Shown: positions 43,796 through 52,008 of the stretch, one piece after another
How the letters are laid out: each line of letters opens with the position of its first letter
Position numbering within the stretch: position 1 is the first letter of the stretch
Source: Roseiarcus sp963749715
GTDB taxonomy: Bacteria > Pseudomonadota > Alphaproteobacteria > Rhizobiales > Beijerinckiaceae
DNA: 64,000 nucleotides
NCBI GenBank assembly: GCA_963749715.1
Contig: CAVVNR010000015.1
Location: 262,745 to 326,744 of the forward strand
Reading direction: 5' to 3'
The notes under the pieces: generated by a model
What the model was told of the DNA's origin: nothing
Seen by the model: only the letters and a program-made list of their open reading frames with translations
The model's database searches: none
Program-made: the position numbers and the translations under genes

Positions 43796-44206
43796 TCACC
43801 CCGCGTTCGCGGCGAGGACCGGCCCGGAATCCTTGCCCTTGGCTTCGACATCGCGATCGACGAACTCGATCACCGCCATGGCGGCGTTGTCGCCGGGCCG
43901 AAATCCGGCCTTCATGATCCGGGTGTAGCCGCCGTTGCGGTCCTTGTAGCGGGGCCCGAGCACATCGATCAGCTTCTTGACCAGTTCCGCGTCGCGCAGG
44001 CGGGAGATGGCGATCCGGCGGGCGTGCAGGTCGCCGCGCTTGCCGAGCGTCACCAGCTTCTCGACCACCGGGCGAAGGTCCTTGGCCTTCGGCAGGGTGG
44101 TGGTGATCTGCTCGTGCTTGATCAGCGCCTGGGCCATATTGGCGAACATCGCCTGGCGATGCTCGGCGGTGCGATTGAAGCGCCGCTTGGCGCGTCCGTG
44201 ATACAT
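43796..44206 (-). CDS. rplQ: 50S ribosomal protein L17
   Basis: L17 begins MYHGRAKRRFNRTAEHRQAM, with AAGGAG 7 bases upstream of 44206. The block TTLPKAKDLRPVVEKLVTLG and the end GYTRIMKAGFRPGDNAAMAVIE are conserved. At 136 residues the length is normal. It is the last gene of the rpsM-rpsK-rpoA-rplQ operon, separated from rpoA by a palindromic repeat element. The 268 bases after it (43528-43795) show no gene. Confidence 0.97.
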   Translation of the reverse strand: MYHGRAKRRFNRTAEHRQAMFANMAQALIKHEQITTTLPKAKDLRPVVEKLVTLGKRGDLHARRIAISRLRDAELVKKLIDVLGPRYKDRNGGYTRIMKAGFRPGDNAAMAVIEFVDRDVEAKGKDSGPVLAANAG

Positions 44207-44270
44207 GGCGTTCTCCTTGTTCGGGTCTTGCGGCCGCCGTGCCAAGGAACGGCCGCTCTTTTTGGTTTCC

Positions 44271-44382
44271 CCCCTCCCGCTAGCGGGAGAGGGCTGGGCC
44301 GAGGGCGGCGCAAACGATCGGTATTGGCGCAGCCCCTCATCCGGCGCTTGCGCCACCTTCTCCCCGCATGCGGGGAGAAGGG
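44271..44382. repeat. Mosaic palindromic repeat between rpoA and rplQ
   Basis: Two perfect palindromes frame the element: CTCCCGCTAGCGGGAG (44274-44289) and a 24-base palindrome at 44357-44380 centred on GCATGC with arms CTTCTCCCC. Between them is CAGCCCCTCATCCGGCGCTT. This resembles the short intergenic hairpin elements common in Rhizobiales genomes. Inside an essential operon it may influence relative rpoA and rplQ message levels by forming stable RNA stems. Confidence 0.7.
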
Positions 44383-44388
44383 AAGCGG

Positions 44389-45405
44389 TCAGTAGTGCTC
44401 CTCGAAACGCTTGGCGAGGTCCTCGATGTTTTCCGGCGGCCAGCCCGTCACCTCCATGCCGAGGTGGAGGCCCATCTGGGCCAGCACTTCCTTGATCTCG
44501 TTGAGCGACTTGCGGCCGAAGTTCGGCGTCCGCAGCATCTCGCCCTCGGTCTTCTGGATGAGATCGCCGATATAGGTGATGTTGTCGTTCTTGAGACAAT
44601 TGGCGGAGCGGACGGAGAGCTCGAGCTCGTCGACCTTCTTGAGCAGCGCCGGGTTGAAGGCGAGCTCGGGGATCGCATGCTGAGCCTCCTCGCGGCGCGG
44701 CTCCTCGAAATTGACGAACACCGCAAGCTGGTCCTGCAGGATGCGGGCGGCGTAGGCGAGCGCGTCCTCGGGCGACATGGCGCCGTTGGTCTCGATCGAC
44801 ATCGTCAGCTTGTCCTTGTCGAGGTCCTGCCCCTCGCGCGTGGCCTCGACCCGATAGGAGACCTTCTTCACCGGCGAGAACATGCTGTCGATCGGCAAAA
44901 GCCCGATCGGCGAATCCTCCGCGCGGTTGCGGTCGGCCGGCACATAGCCCTTGCCGGTCGTGACGGTGAATTCGATCCTGAGGTCCGCGCCCTCGTCGAG
45001 CGTGCAGATGACGAGGTTCGGGTTGAGGATCTGGATGTCGCCGGTGGTCTGGATGTCGCCGGCGGTGACCGCGCCGGGACCCTTGCGCTTGAGCACCAGG
45101 CGCTTGACGCCCTCGCCCTGCATCTTGACCGCGATGTCCTTGACGTTGAGCACGATGTCGACGACGTCCTCGCGCACGCCGGGGATGGACGAGAATTCGT
45201 GCAGCACGCCATCGATGTGGATCGAGGTGATCGCCGCGCCCTGCAGCGACGACAGCAGCACCCGGCGCAGCGAGTTGCCGAGCGTCTGGCCGAAGCCGCG
45301 CTCGAGCGGCTCGGCGACGACGGTCGCCACCTTGCGCGAGGCTTCGCTCAGCACGATGTCGAGCTTCTTCGGCTTGATGAGTTCTTGCCAGTTCTTCTGA
45401 ATCAC
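44389..45405 (-). CDS. rpoA: DNA-directed RNA polymerase subunit alpha
   Basis: The 338-residue alpha subunit. N-terminal assembly domain: RGFGQTLGNSLRRVLLSS and VRTxED-like VREDVVDIVLN. C-terminal domain: LSVRSANCLKNDNITYIGDL and LNEIKEVLAQMGLHLGM, which bind UP elements and activators. The start MIQKNWQELIKPKKL is the alphaproteobacterial form. It lies 67 bases after rpsK. Confidence 0.98.
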   Translation of the reverse strand: MIQKNWQELIKPKKLDIVLSEASRKVATVVAEPLERGFGQTLGNSLRRVLLSSLQGAAITSIHIDGVLHEFSSIPGVREDVVDIVLNVKDIAVKMQGEGVKRLVLKRKGPGAVTAGDIQTTGDIQILNPNLVICTLDEGADLRIEFTVTTGKGYVPADRNRAEDSPIGLLPIDSMFSPVKKVSYRVEATREGQDLDKDKLTMSIETNGAMSPEDALAYAARILQDQLAVFVNFEEPRREEAQHAIPELAFNPALLKKVDELELSVRSANCLKNDNITYIGDLIQKTEGEMLRTPNFGRKSLNEIKEVLAQMGLHLGMEVTGWPPENIEDLAKRFEEHY

Positions 45406-45472
45406 GGGGTTGGCCTTCTCTTTCGGCGAGTGCGAGTTGCGCGCCTTGAAGCGATGGGCGCGCTCACGTGGG

Positions 45473-45862
45473 TCAGACGCGGCGACGCTTGCGCGGGCGG
45501 CAGCCGTTGTGCGGGATCGGCGTCACGTCGCGAATCGAGGTGACATTGAAGCCGGCCGCCTGAATCGCGCGCAATGCCGATTCGCGGCCCGACCCCGGAC
45601 CCGAGACCTCGACCTCGAGCGTGCGCATGCCATGTTCGGAGGCTTTGCGGACGGCGTCCTCGGCGGCGATTTGCGCGGCGAACGGGGTCGACTTGCGCGA
45701 GCCCTTGAATCCCATGGTGCCGGCGGAAGACCACGAGATGGTGTTGCCTTGCGCGTCGGTGATCGTGATCATCGTGTTGTTGAACGTCGAGTTCACATGC
45801 GCGACGCCGGACACGATGTTCTTGCGTTCGCGACGGCGGACGCGGGCCGCTTCTTTTGCCAT
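45473..45862 (-). CDS. rpsK: 30S ribosomal protein S11
   Basis: The 129-residue protein has the S11 signatures NSTFNNTMITITDAQGN and the C-terminal DVTPIPHNGCRPRKRRRV. It sits in the standard rpsM-rpsK-rpoA order on the minus strand, 71 bases after rpsM. Confidence 0.98.
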   Translation of the reverse strand: MAKEAARVRRRERKNIVSGVAHVNSTFNNTMITITDAQGNTISWSSAGTMGFKGSRKSTPFAAQIAAEDAVRKASEHGMRTLEVEVSGPGSGRESALRAIQAAGFNVTSIRDVTPIPHNGCRPRKRRRV

Positions 45863-45933
45863 AAGGACTATCCTTCAATCGCGCGTCGAAAAGAGCGCAC
45901 GCCTTCCCGGAATGGGTTGAATCGAAACGCCGA

Positions 45934-46302
45934 TCACTTCTTCTTGCCGGCGATGGGCTTCGCCTTGCCCTTGCGGGTGCGGGCGTTGGTGTGGGTGCGT
46001 TGGCCGCGCACCGGCAATTGCTTGCGATGGCGCAGGCCCCGATAGGCGCCCAGATCCATCAGGCGCTTGATGTTGATCGCGACCTCGCGCCGAAGGTCGC
46101 CCTCGACCATGTAGTCGCGGTCGATCGTTTCGCGGATCTGCATCACCTCGGCGTCAGTCAACTGGGCGACCCGCCGCTCCGGAGGGATGTGCACCTTCTC
46201 GACAATCTCTTCGGCTTTCTTCGGTCCGATGCCGTGGATATATTGAAGCGCGATGATGACGCGCTTGTTGGTGGGAATATTGACGCCTGCTATGCGAGCC
46301 AT
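45934..46302 (-). CDS. rpsM: 30S ribosomal protein S13
   Basis: The 122-residue protein starts MARIAGVNIPTNKRVIIALQ and contains YIHGIGPKKAEEI and the end RGQRTHTNARTRKGKAKP. It is the first gene of the four-gene operon. secY and adk, which normally lie just upstream, are absent: a small membrane-protein gene is there instead, and a promoter can be seen in the gap. Confidence 0.98.
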   Translation of the reverse strand: MARIAGVNIPTNKRVIIALQYIHGIGPKKAEEIVEKVHIPPERRVAQLTDAEVMQIRETIDRDYMVEGDLRREVAINIKRLMDLGAYRGLRHRKQLPVRGQRTHTNARTRKGKAKPIAGKKK

Positions 46303-46470
46303 TCGCCTAAACGCTCCATTTCGGCGGCGGTCGAGATAAGCCGAGCGCCGCGGGACTGCCCGTCTCGACGTCCGGTGGAGGCCGGCCCCTGTCGAGAATC
46401 CGCGAAAACGCAAAAAGTCCCACGCGCTCGGAAATGGCGCGGGGACCCAGAACGGCTTCAGGATGACGCG

Positions 46471-46498
46471 GATTTAGGGGCTTATTGACGCTTGTCAA
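46471..46498 (-). promoter_or_regulatory. Candidate sigma-70 promoter for rpsM-rpsK-rpoA-rplQ
   Basis: On the minus strand TTGACA (46498-46493) is followed after 16 bases by TAAATC (46476-46471). The first element is a perfect -35. It lies about 170 bases before the rpsM start in a 265-base gap, which fits an operon that starts at rpsM rather than continuing from spc-operon genes. Confidence 0.55.
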
Positions 46499-46567
46499 GC
46501 AAAAAGCGCCACAGCCCCCCTTTTTCGACAGAAATCATGGTGTTTGGCCGCGCCTCGCCGCCGTGGC

Positions 46568-46789
46568 TCAACCACCGCGGCGTCTTGTCCGCCACTTCCT
46601 GACCGCGACAAGCGCCCAGACGCCCTCGACGAGACCGAACGGCCAAGCGCCCTGAAGGAAGCCATAGATTGAGCCCAGCGCGCAGGCGCCGGCGAAAGCA
46701 AGGCTGAACCAGGGACTTCGATCCTCGACAGCGTAGAAAATCAGCATCGCCGTCACCGCGGCGAGCCCGAAAAGGGCGAGAGCGTCCAT
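46568..46789 (-). CDS. Small two-helix membrane protein
   Basis: A 73-residue protein MDALALFGLAAVTAMLIFYA with a second hydrophobic segment SLAFAGACALGSIYGFLQ and a basic end VAVRKWRTRRRGG. Small proteins of this form are conserved in alphaproteobacteria and have no assigned role. The same strand frame is open much further upstream, but that sequence overlaps the parvulin gene. It lies upstream of the rpsM promoter. Confidence 0.65.
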   Translation of the reverse strand: MDALALFGLAAVTAMLIFYAVEDRSPWFSLAFAGACALGSIYGFLQGAWPFGLVEGVWALVAVRKWRTRRRGG

Positions 46790-46993
46790 GGGCGGAAGAC
46801 AAGCGGCGAAAAGCTTCGCCCTGTCCAGCCGGGCGAGAATCGATTGCGCCGGCGCGGGCGGCCTGCGGCCACGAGCAAATTTCGCCCGCGCCCGCTCACG
46901 ACGCTCGCAATCTCGCCCAAATCCATCTATAGCGGCGCCCGCCAGACAAGAACGACCGGCGGCCGCCGTTTCGCCCGCCCAGAGGAGATTCCC

Positions 46994-47908
46994 ATGACAA
47001 CGCTCTTTTCCGCGCGCTTGCGCACGGCCTCCGCTGCGCTTGCGCTCGGACTCGGCGCGACGCTCATTCTCGCCGGCCCGGCGCTCGCCGATCCGAAGGT
47101 TTTGGCCAAGGTCGACGGCGCGCCGATCACCGAGGACGACGTCGCCGACGCGATGGCCGACATTGGTCCCGGCCTCCCGCAAAAGCTCGAAGGCGCGGCG
47201 CGGCAGAAATACGTGGTCGACTATCTCATCGACCTCAAGCTCGCGGCCAAGAAGGCCGAGGCCGACAAACTGACCTCGACCCCGGAATTCGACCGCAAGA
47301 TGGCCTATTATCGCGACAAGCTGGGGATGGAGCAGTTGCTCGGCGCGGTCGCCAAGGCGGCGACGACCGAAGAGGCGGAACGGAAGGCCTATGACGAGGC
47401 CGCCAAGGCCGAGCCGCCGCAACAGGAGATCCACGCCCGCCACATCCTGCTGCCGACCGAAGACGAGGCCAAGGCCGCGCTGGCTCGGGTCAAGGGCGGC
47501 GAGGACTTCGCCAAAGTGGCGACCGAGCTCTCCAAGGACCCCTCCGCCGACGGCGGCGACCTTGGCTGGTTCACCAAGGACCGCATGGTGCCGGAATTCT
47601 CCGAGGCCGCGTTCAAGCTGAAGGAAGGCGAGATTTCCGAGCCGGTCAAGACGCAGTTCGGCTGGCACATCATCAAGGTCGAAGGCGCGCGCACCAAGAG
47701 CTTCCCGCCGTTCGAGCAAGTCAAGGACCAGGCGGCGCGCTACGTCTCCCAGAAGGCGGAGAGCGATGCGATCACCAAGCTCCACAGCGCCGCCAAGATC
47801 GAGCTGTTCGACGCCGACGGCAAGCCGCTGCCGCCGGAAGCCGAGGCGGCCGATCCGAGCAAGCAGACGGCCGCGCCGGCGCCCGCCGACAAGCCCAAGA
47901 CGCCCTGA
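46994..47908 (+). CDS. Parvulin-type peptidylprolyl isomerase
   Basis: Exported 304-residue PpiC/SurA-like foldase. ATG 46994 follows AGAGGAGA. Signal peptide LGLGATLILAGPALA, then an N-terminal chaperone helix region (IDLKLAAKKAEADKLT), and the rotamase core EIHARHILLPTEDEAKAALA, GGDLGWFTKDRMVPEF and FGWHIIKVEG. It assists folding of secreted proteins in the periplasm. A Pro/Ala-rich tail ends it. argJ follows after 67 bases on the same strand. Confidence 0.93.
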   Translation: MTTLFSARLRTASAALALGLGATLILAGPALADPKVLAKVDGAPITEDDVADAMADIGPGLPQKLEGAARQKYVVDYLIDLKLAAKKAEADKLTSTPEFDRKMAYYRDKLGMEQLLGAVAKAATTEEAERKAYDEAAKAEPPQQEIHARHILLPTEDEAKAALARVKGGEDFAKVATELSKDPSADGGDLGWFTKDRMVPEFSEAAFKLKEGEISEPVKTQFGWHIIKVEGARTKSFPPFEQVKDQAARYVSQKAESDAITKLHSAAKIELFDADGKPLPPEAEAADPSKQTAAPAPADKPKTP

Positions 47909-47975
47909 CCGGAGAGGTTGGGCGTCGCGAGAGCGGGCCGGCGCGCCCGCTTGCTTTCCTGTTTCGGAAACATCC

Positions 47976-49217
47976 ATGGCCGCTCCCGCCCCGCTCTCGC
48001 CGCTGGCCCCGAAGACCTACCCCGACCTGCCTCCGATCGCCGGCGTCCGGTTCGCGACCATCGCCGCCGGCGTTCGCTACGCGGGGCGCACCGACGTGAT
48101 GATGGCGCTGTTCGACCGGCCGGCGGCGGTCGCCGGCGTGTTCACCCGCTCGAAATGCCCCTCGGCGCCGGTCGACTGGTGCCGCGCCCATCTGAGCCGC
48201 GGGGTCGCGCGCGCGCTCATCGTCAATTCCGGCAACGCCAACGCTTTCACCGGCGGCGTCGGCGCGGCGGCGGTCGTCCATGTCGCGGAGGCCGCCGCCA
48301 AGGCGATCGGCGCCGCCCCAAGCGAAATCTTCATGGCGTCGACCGGCGTCATCGGCGAGCCGCTCGACGCAACGCGGATCGCGCGCGTCATCGGCGCGCT
48401 GGTCGCGGAAGCGAAGGCTGACGGGCTCCTCGGCGCCGCCAAGGCGATCATGACCACCGACACCTATCCAAAAATCGCGACCGCGCGGGTCAAGCTTGGC
48501 GACGCGGAGGTCGTCATCAACGGCATCGCCAAGGGGGCAGGAATGATCGCGCCCGACATGGCGACGATGCTGTCATACGTGTTCACCGACGCAGCCGTGG
48601 CGCCGGGCGCGCTCCAAGCGATGCTCTCGAAATCGGTCGAGCGGTCGTTCAACGCGATCACCGTCGACAGCGACACCTCGACTTCGGACACGCTGATGAT
48701 TTTCGCCACCGGCGAGGCTCGAGGGGCGGCGCCGATCGAGGACGCGGCCGACCCGCGCGCGGCCGAATTCAAGCGCGCGCTCGACAAGCTCCTGCGCAAT
48801 CTCGCCCATCAGGTGGTGCGCGACGGCGAGGGGGCGCGCAAGTTCATCGCCGTCAAGGTCGAGGGCGCGGCAAGCCGCAAGGCGGCCCGGCGGATTGCGT
48901 TCTCGATCGCCAATTCGCCGCTGGTCAAGACCGCCTGCGCGGGCGAGGACGCCAATTGGGGGCGGGTGGTGATGGCGGTCGGCAAGGCCGGCGAGAAGGC
49001 CGAACGCGACAAGCTCGACATCTTCTTCGGCAAGATCCGCGTCGCCCATGACGGCATGCGCGATCCGGCTTACGACGAAGCGGCCGCGTCGGCCTATATG
49101 AAGCGCGATTCGATCGAGATCACCGCCGACCTTCACCTGGGACGCGGGCGTGCGACGGTGTGGACCTGCGACCTGACCAAGGAATATGTGGCGATCAACG
49201 GCGACTACCGCTCGTGA
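47976..49217 (+). CDS. argJ: Bifunctional ornithine acetyltransferase / N-acetylglutamate synthase
   Basis: ArgJ recycles the acetyl group in arginine synthesis. The 413-residue precursor is cut into two chains at the conserved KGAGMIAPDMATML site, before the Thr that becomes the nucleophile. Other family blocks: VFTRSKCPSAPV, NSGNANAFTG, ASTGVIGEPL and AGEDANWGRV. The stop overlaps the GTG of mutT. The first Met after the preceding gene, at 47976, starts the family N-terminus. Confidence 0.95.
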   Translation: MAAPAPLSPLAPKTYPDLPPIAGVRFATIAAGVRYAGRTDVMMALFDRPAAVAGVFTRSKCPSAPVDWCRAHLSRGVARALIVNSGNANAFTGGVGAAAVVHVAEAAAKAIGAAPSEIFMASTGVIGEPLDATRIARVIGALVAEAKADGLLGAAKAIMTTDTYPKIATARVKLGDAEVVINGIAKGAGMIAPDMATMLSYVFTDAAVAPGALQAMLSKSVERSFNAITVDSDTSTSDTLMIFATGEARGAAPIEDAADPRAAEFKRALDKLLRNLAHQVVRDGEGARKFIAVKVEGAASRKAARRIAFSIANSPLVKTACAGEDANWGRVVMAVGKAGEKAERDKLDIFFGKIRVAHDGMRDPAYDEAAASAYMKRDSIEITADLHLGRGRATVWTCDLTKEYVAINGDYRS

Positions 49218-49615
49218 GGGTAGTGCTCGTCGTCGCGGCGGCGCTGATCGACGCTGACGGCCGGGTGCTGCTGGCGCAACGGCCGAAGGGCAAGCCGCTC
49301 GAGGGCTTATGGGAGTTCCCGGGCGGCAAGATGAGCGCGGGCGAAAGTCCGGAGGAGGCGCTGATCCGCGAGCTCGGCGAGGAGCTTGGCATCAAGGTCA
49401 AGGCGGCCTGCCTCGCGCCGCTCACCTTCGCCAGCCACGCTTACGACGACTTCCACCTCGTGATGCCGCTCTATGTCTGCCGCCGGTGGGAGGGCTTCGT
49501 TCAGCCGCTCGACGGACAGGCGCTGAAATGGGTCCGGCCGAAGGACCTGCGCCGCTACCCGATGCCGCCGGCCGACGCGCCGCTGATCCCGCATCTGGAG
49601 GAGCTGTTGGGGTGA
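49214..49615 (+). CDS. mutT: 8-oxo-dGTP diphosphatase MutT
   Basis: A 133-residue Nudix enzyme starting at GTG 49214 within the argJ stop. VVAAALIDADGRVLLAQRPK and the Nudix box GGKMSAGESPEEALIRELGE then EELGI fit Gx5Ex7REUxEExGU. It removes 8-oxo-dGTP from the nucleotide pool. The argJ-mutT coupling is common in Rhizobiales. Confidence 0.93.
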   Translation: MRVVLVVAAALIDADGRVLLAQRPKGKPLEGLWEFPGGKMSAGESPEEALIRELGEELGIKVKAACLAPLTFASHAYDDFHLVMPLYVCRRWEGFVQPLDGQALKWVRPKDLRRYPMPPADAPLIPHLEELLG

Positions 49616-49633
49616 GGCGAAAGGGCTTGCCGC

Positions 49634-50146
49634 TCAGGGAGCAGCGGTCCAGGTCTTGTAGTCGTCGTCCGATATGTTCGGCAGCTTCTTGATGAAAGCG
49701 ACGATCGACCAGATGTCCTGATCGGACGCCCCGGCCAGGCCGAAGCTCGGCATGCCGGTGAACTTGATGCCGTTCCTGATCACCCAGAAGAGCTGCGAGG
49801 CGGTGCGCTCTTTCGCCATCGCCTTGAGATCGGCCGGGACCGGCTTCAGCCCTTCGGACCACTTGGCCCAATTGGCGTTAGGCGGGCCTCCGTGACAATT
49901 GACGCAGCCGATGGTCGAATAGACCTTCGCGCCCGCCTTGACGGTCTCGGGATCGTCGAGATTGGCGGGGGCTTTGTCGGTTGCGTGACCGGCGACCGAG
50001 GCGCCGCGGACGCTCGCCAGCGCCCAGTCGACGATGGCCGGATTGTCCTCGTTTTCGGCGACGCTGTAGAAGCCGCCGAAAAAGTAGATCGCCGCGGCGA
50101 TCGCCCCCAAAATGGCGAGCGCGCCGATGAAGGCGAGAAACCGCAT
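49634..50146 (-). CDS. Membrane-anchored cytochrome c (class I)
   Basis: A 170-residue protein with an N-terminal uncleaved anchor (FLAFIGALAILGAIAAAIYF), a c-haem site CVNCHGG, and the axial Met probably in FTGMPSFG. Such proteins pass electrons in the periplasm, for example to oxidases or dehydrogenases. ATG 50146 has AGGAGA upstream. It converges on mutT with 19 bases between stops. Confidence 0.9.
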   Translation of the reverse strand: MRFLAFIGALAILGAIAAAIYFFGGFYSVAENEDNPAIVDWALASVRGASVAGHATDKAPANLDDPETVKAGAKVYSTIGCVNCHGGPPNANWAKWSEGLKPVPADLKAMAKERTASQLFWVIRNGIKFTGMPSFGLAGASDQDIWSIVAFIKKLPNISDDDYKTWTAAP

Positions 50147-50197
50147 GGGGCTATCTCCTGTCCCTTGCTTCACCATCCGCCGGGGCAAGGCCGGGGG

Positions 50198-50602
50198 TCA
50201 AGCCCCGAACAGCGCGACGCCTTCGGCGACCGCGGCCATTTCGAGGTCGCGATCGAGGGTCGCCAGCGGCAGCCCTTCGCGCACGGCCAGCTCGAGATAG
50301 GCTGCGTCATAGACAGTAAGTTTTCGTTCGCGGGCCAGCGCCATCAGCGCATCGTCGTCAGGAAACGGGGCGAGCCGGATCGGCAGTCGCGCCAAGCGGC
50401 GAAGGAAATCAGCCGAGCCCTGTGGCGTGGTGCGGCCCCTTTTCTCGTTGATGACAAGCGCATTGCGCACCTCGAAGAAGAAGAGACCTGGCGTCAGCGC
50501 ATCGCTTACGGCAAGCTGGTCAATCGCCGCCGAGATTTTCGGATTGGGCGTCTCTCCGAAGGCGAAACCGGCGACGATCGAAGCGTCGATGACGAACGTC
50601 AT
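50198..50602 (-). CDS. vapC: VapC-type PIN domain toxin
   Basis: A 134-residue PIN ribonuclease. Acidic residues occur in MTFVIDASIVAGF (Asp 6), FFFEVRNAL (Glu), and LTVYDAAYLELA plus LATLDRDL (Asp residues), the usual four. VapC toxins cleave tRNA or other RNA. Its ATG overlaps the antitoxin stop, so it is coupled to the Phd/VapB gene. Confidence 0.9.
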   Translation of the reverse strand: MTFVIDASIVAGFAFGETPNPKISAAIDQLAVSDALTPGLFFFEVRNALVINEKRGRTTPQGSADFLRRLARLPIRLAPFPDDDALMALARERKLTVYDAAYLELAVREGLPLATLDRDLEMAAVAEGVALFGA

Positions 50603-50856
50603 CGGTACTTGAGGCCTTCTCGACGGCTGGCCAGCACCTCGTCGAGCGGCGCCTTGCCGAAAGTCTGACTCAGGGCTTTAAGGTCTTTGATCGCTTCCGC
50701 GACCTCGGCCGCGCGCACCGCCGCCTCGGGGACCACCCGCGCGATCGTCCTGCCGTGGCGGGTAATCCGGACGGTTCGGCCGCGCTCCACTTCGTCCAGC
50801 AGCTCGGCCCATTTCGCCTTGGCGTCAGAGGCCTGATATTCCAAAATATCCGTCAT
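50599..50856 (-). CDS. vapB: Phd/YefM-type antitoxin
   Basis: An 85-residue antitoxin: MTDILEYQASDAKAKWAELL is the Phd/YefM DNA-binding N-terminus, with VERGRTVRITRHGRTIARVV completing it; the C-terminal half neutralises VapC. Start at ATG 50856; a longer open frame upstream runs through the operator. It is the first gene of the pair. Confidence 0.88.
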   Translation of the reverse strand: MTDILEYQASDAKAKWAELLDEVERGRTVRITRHGRTIARVVPEAAVRAAEVAEAIKDLKALSQTFGKAPLDEVLASRREGLKYR

Positions 50857-50859
50857 TGG

Positions 50860-50879
50860 TTTGACCAGTCCATTTGACC
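50860..50879 (-). promoter_or_regulatory. Probable operator of the toxin-antitoxin pair
   Basis: TTTGACC occurs twice on the plus strand, at 50860-50866 and 50873-50879, as a direct repeat 13 bases apart, just upstream of the antitoxin start. Autoregulating antitoxins bind such sites. A GGTCGAT-like partial copy follows at 50880-50886. Confidence 0.5.
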
Positions 50880-50968
50880 GGTCGATAGCTAACACAAACC
50901 TGCAGCGCGCGCGAGTCGCCAAAGGTTCCGCAACCGCGCCTTAAGCTCTCATCCCCCATGTTGACCCG

Positions 50969-51934
50969 ATGACACGCCGCGCAGATTCCAAAGGCCGCTC
51001 CGCCCTGCCCGCCGCGCCAGACCTTGCCACGGCGGCGGCCGGGTGGCTCGTCCATCTCGCGGGCGAGCGCCGGTTGTCCGAACGCACCCTCGAGGCTTAC
51101 GGCCGCGACGCCCGGCAATTTCTCGCCTTTCTCGGCGAGCGCTTCGGCGCGGCGCCGAAGATCGCCGACTTCACCGATTGCGCTCCCGCTGACCTTCGCG
51201 CCTTCCTCGCCGGCCGGCGGGCCGAAGGGGTCGACGGACGGTCGCTCCAGCGCGCGCTCTCGGCCTTGCGGTCGCTCGCCCGCCATATCGCGCGCGAAAG
51301 CGGGGAAACGGCGGCGGCGCTCGGCGCCCTACGCGCGCCGAAGGCGGCGCGCCGCCTGCCCCGGCCGTTGAGCGCGCCGGACGCCAGAGCCGTGACCGGC
51401 ACCGCGGCGCGCGAGGGCGAGGCGCGCGAGCCCTGGGTGCTGGCGCGCGACGCCGCGGTGCTCGCGCTCCTCTATGGCGCGGGCTTACGCATTTCCGAGG
51501 CGCTTTCGATCCGCCGCGCCGACGCGCCGGTCGGCGAAACGGAAGCGATCACCGTCGTCGGCAAGGGCAAGAAGTCGCGCTCGGCGCCGATCATCGCGCC
51601 GGTGCGCAAGGCGGTCGAAGATTACCTCGCGCTTTGTCCCTATCGGCTCACACCCGACGGGCCGCTGTTCGTCGGCGTGAAGGGCGGCCGGTTGTCGCCC
51701 CGCATCGTGCAACTGGCGATGGCGCGGATGCGCGGCGCGCTCGGCCTGCCCGACAGCGCGACGCCGCATGCGCTGCGCCATTCGTTCGCGACCCATCTGC
51801 TCGCGCGCGGCGGGGATCTGCGCACGATCCAGGACCTGCTCGGCCACGCCTCGCTGTCGACGACCCAGGTCTATACCGGAGTGGACAGCGCGCGCCTGCT
51901 CGCCGCCTACCGCTCCGCCCACCCTCGAGCTTGA
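50969..51934 (+). CDS. xerC: Tyrosine recombinase XerC
   Basis: Resolves chromosome dimers at dif with XerD. The 321-residue protein has the whole catalytic set: Arg174 (GLRISEALS), Lys199 (GKGKKSR), His267 and Arg270 (HALRHSFATHLL), His293 (LGHASLS), Tyr302 (TQVY). The N-terminal core-binding domain has RTLEAYGRDARQFLAFL. In many alphaproteobacteria xerC follows priA, which is not visible here. Confidence 0.93.
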   Translation: MTRRADSKGRSALPAAPDLATAAAGWLVHLAGERRLSERTLEAYGRDARQFLAFLGERFGAAPKIADFTDCAPADLRAFLAGRRAEGVDGRSLQRALSALRSLARHIARESGETAAALGALRAPKAARRLPRPLSAPDARAVTGTAAREGEAREPWVLARDAAVLALLYGAGLRISEALSIRRADAPVGETEAITVVGKGKKSRSAPIIAPVRKAVEDYLALCPYRLTPDGPLFVGVKGGRLSPRIVQLAMARMRGALGLPDSATPHALRHSFATHLLARGGDLRTIQDLLGHASLSTTQVYTGVDSARLLAAYRSAHPRA

Positions 51935-52008
51935 AGACGTCTCCCCCTATCGACGACCTCTCGCGCGCGGCTTAAGAGACGGCGCGGCAATCAGGAGGTT
52001 CAAGGCTC

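Noticed and set aside
50198..51934. Integrative element formed by xerC and the VapBC pair
   Set aside because: The recombinase is the housekeeping XerC type, no attachment-site duplication is visible and the flanks are ordinary genes.
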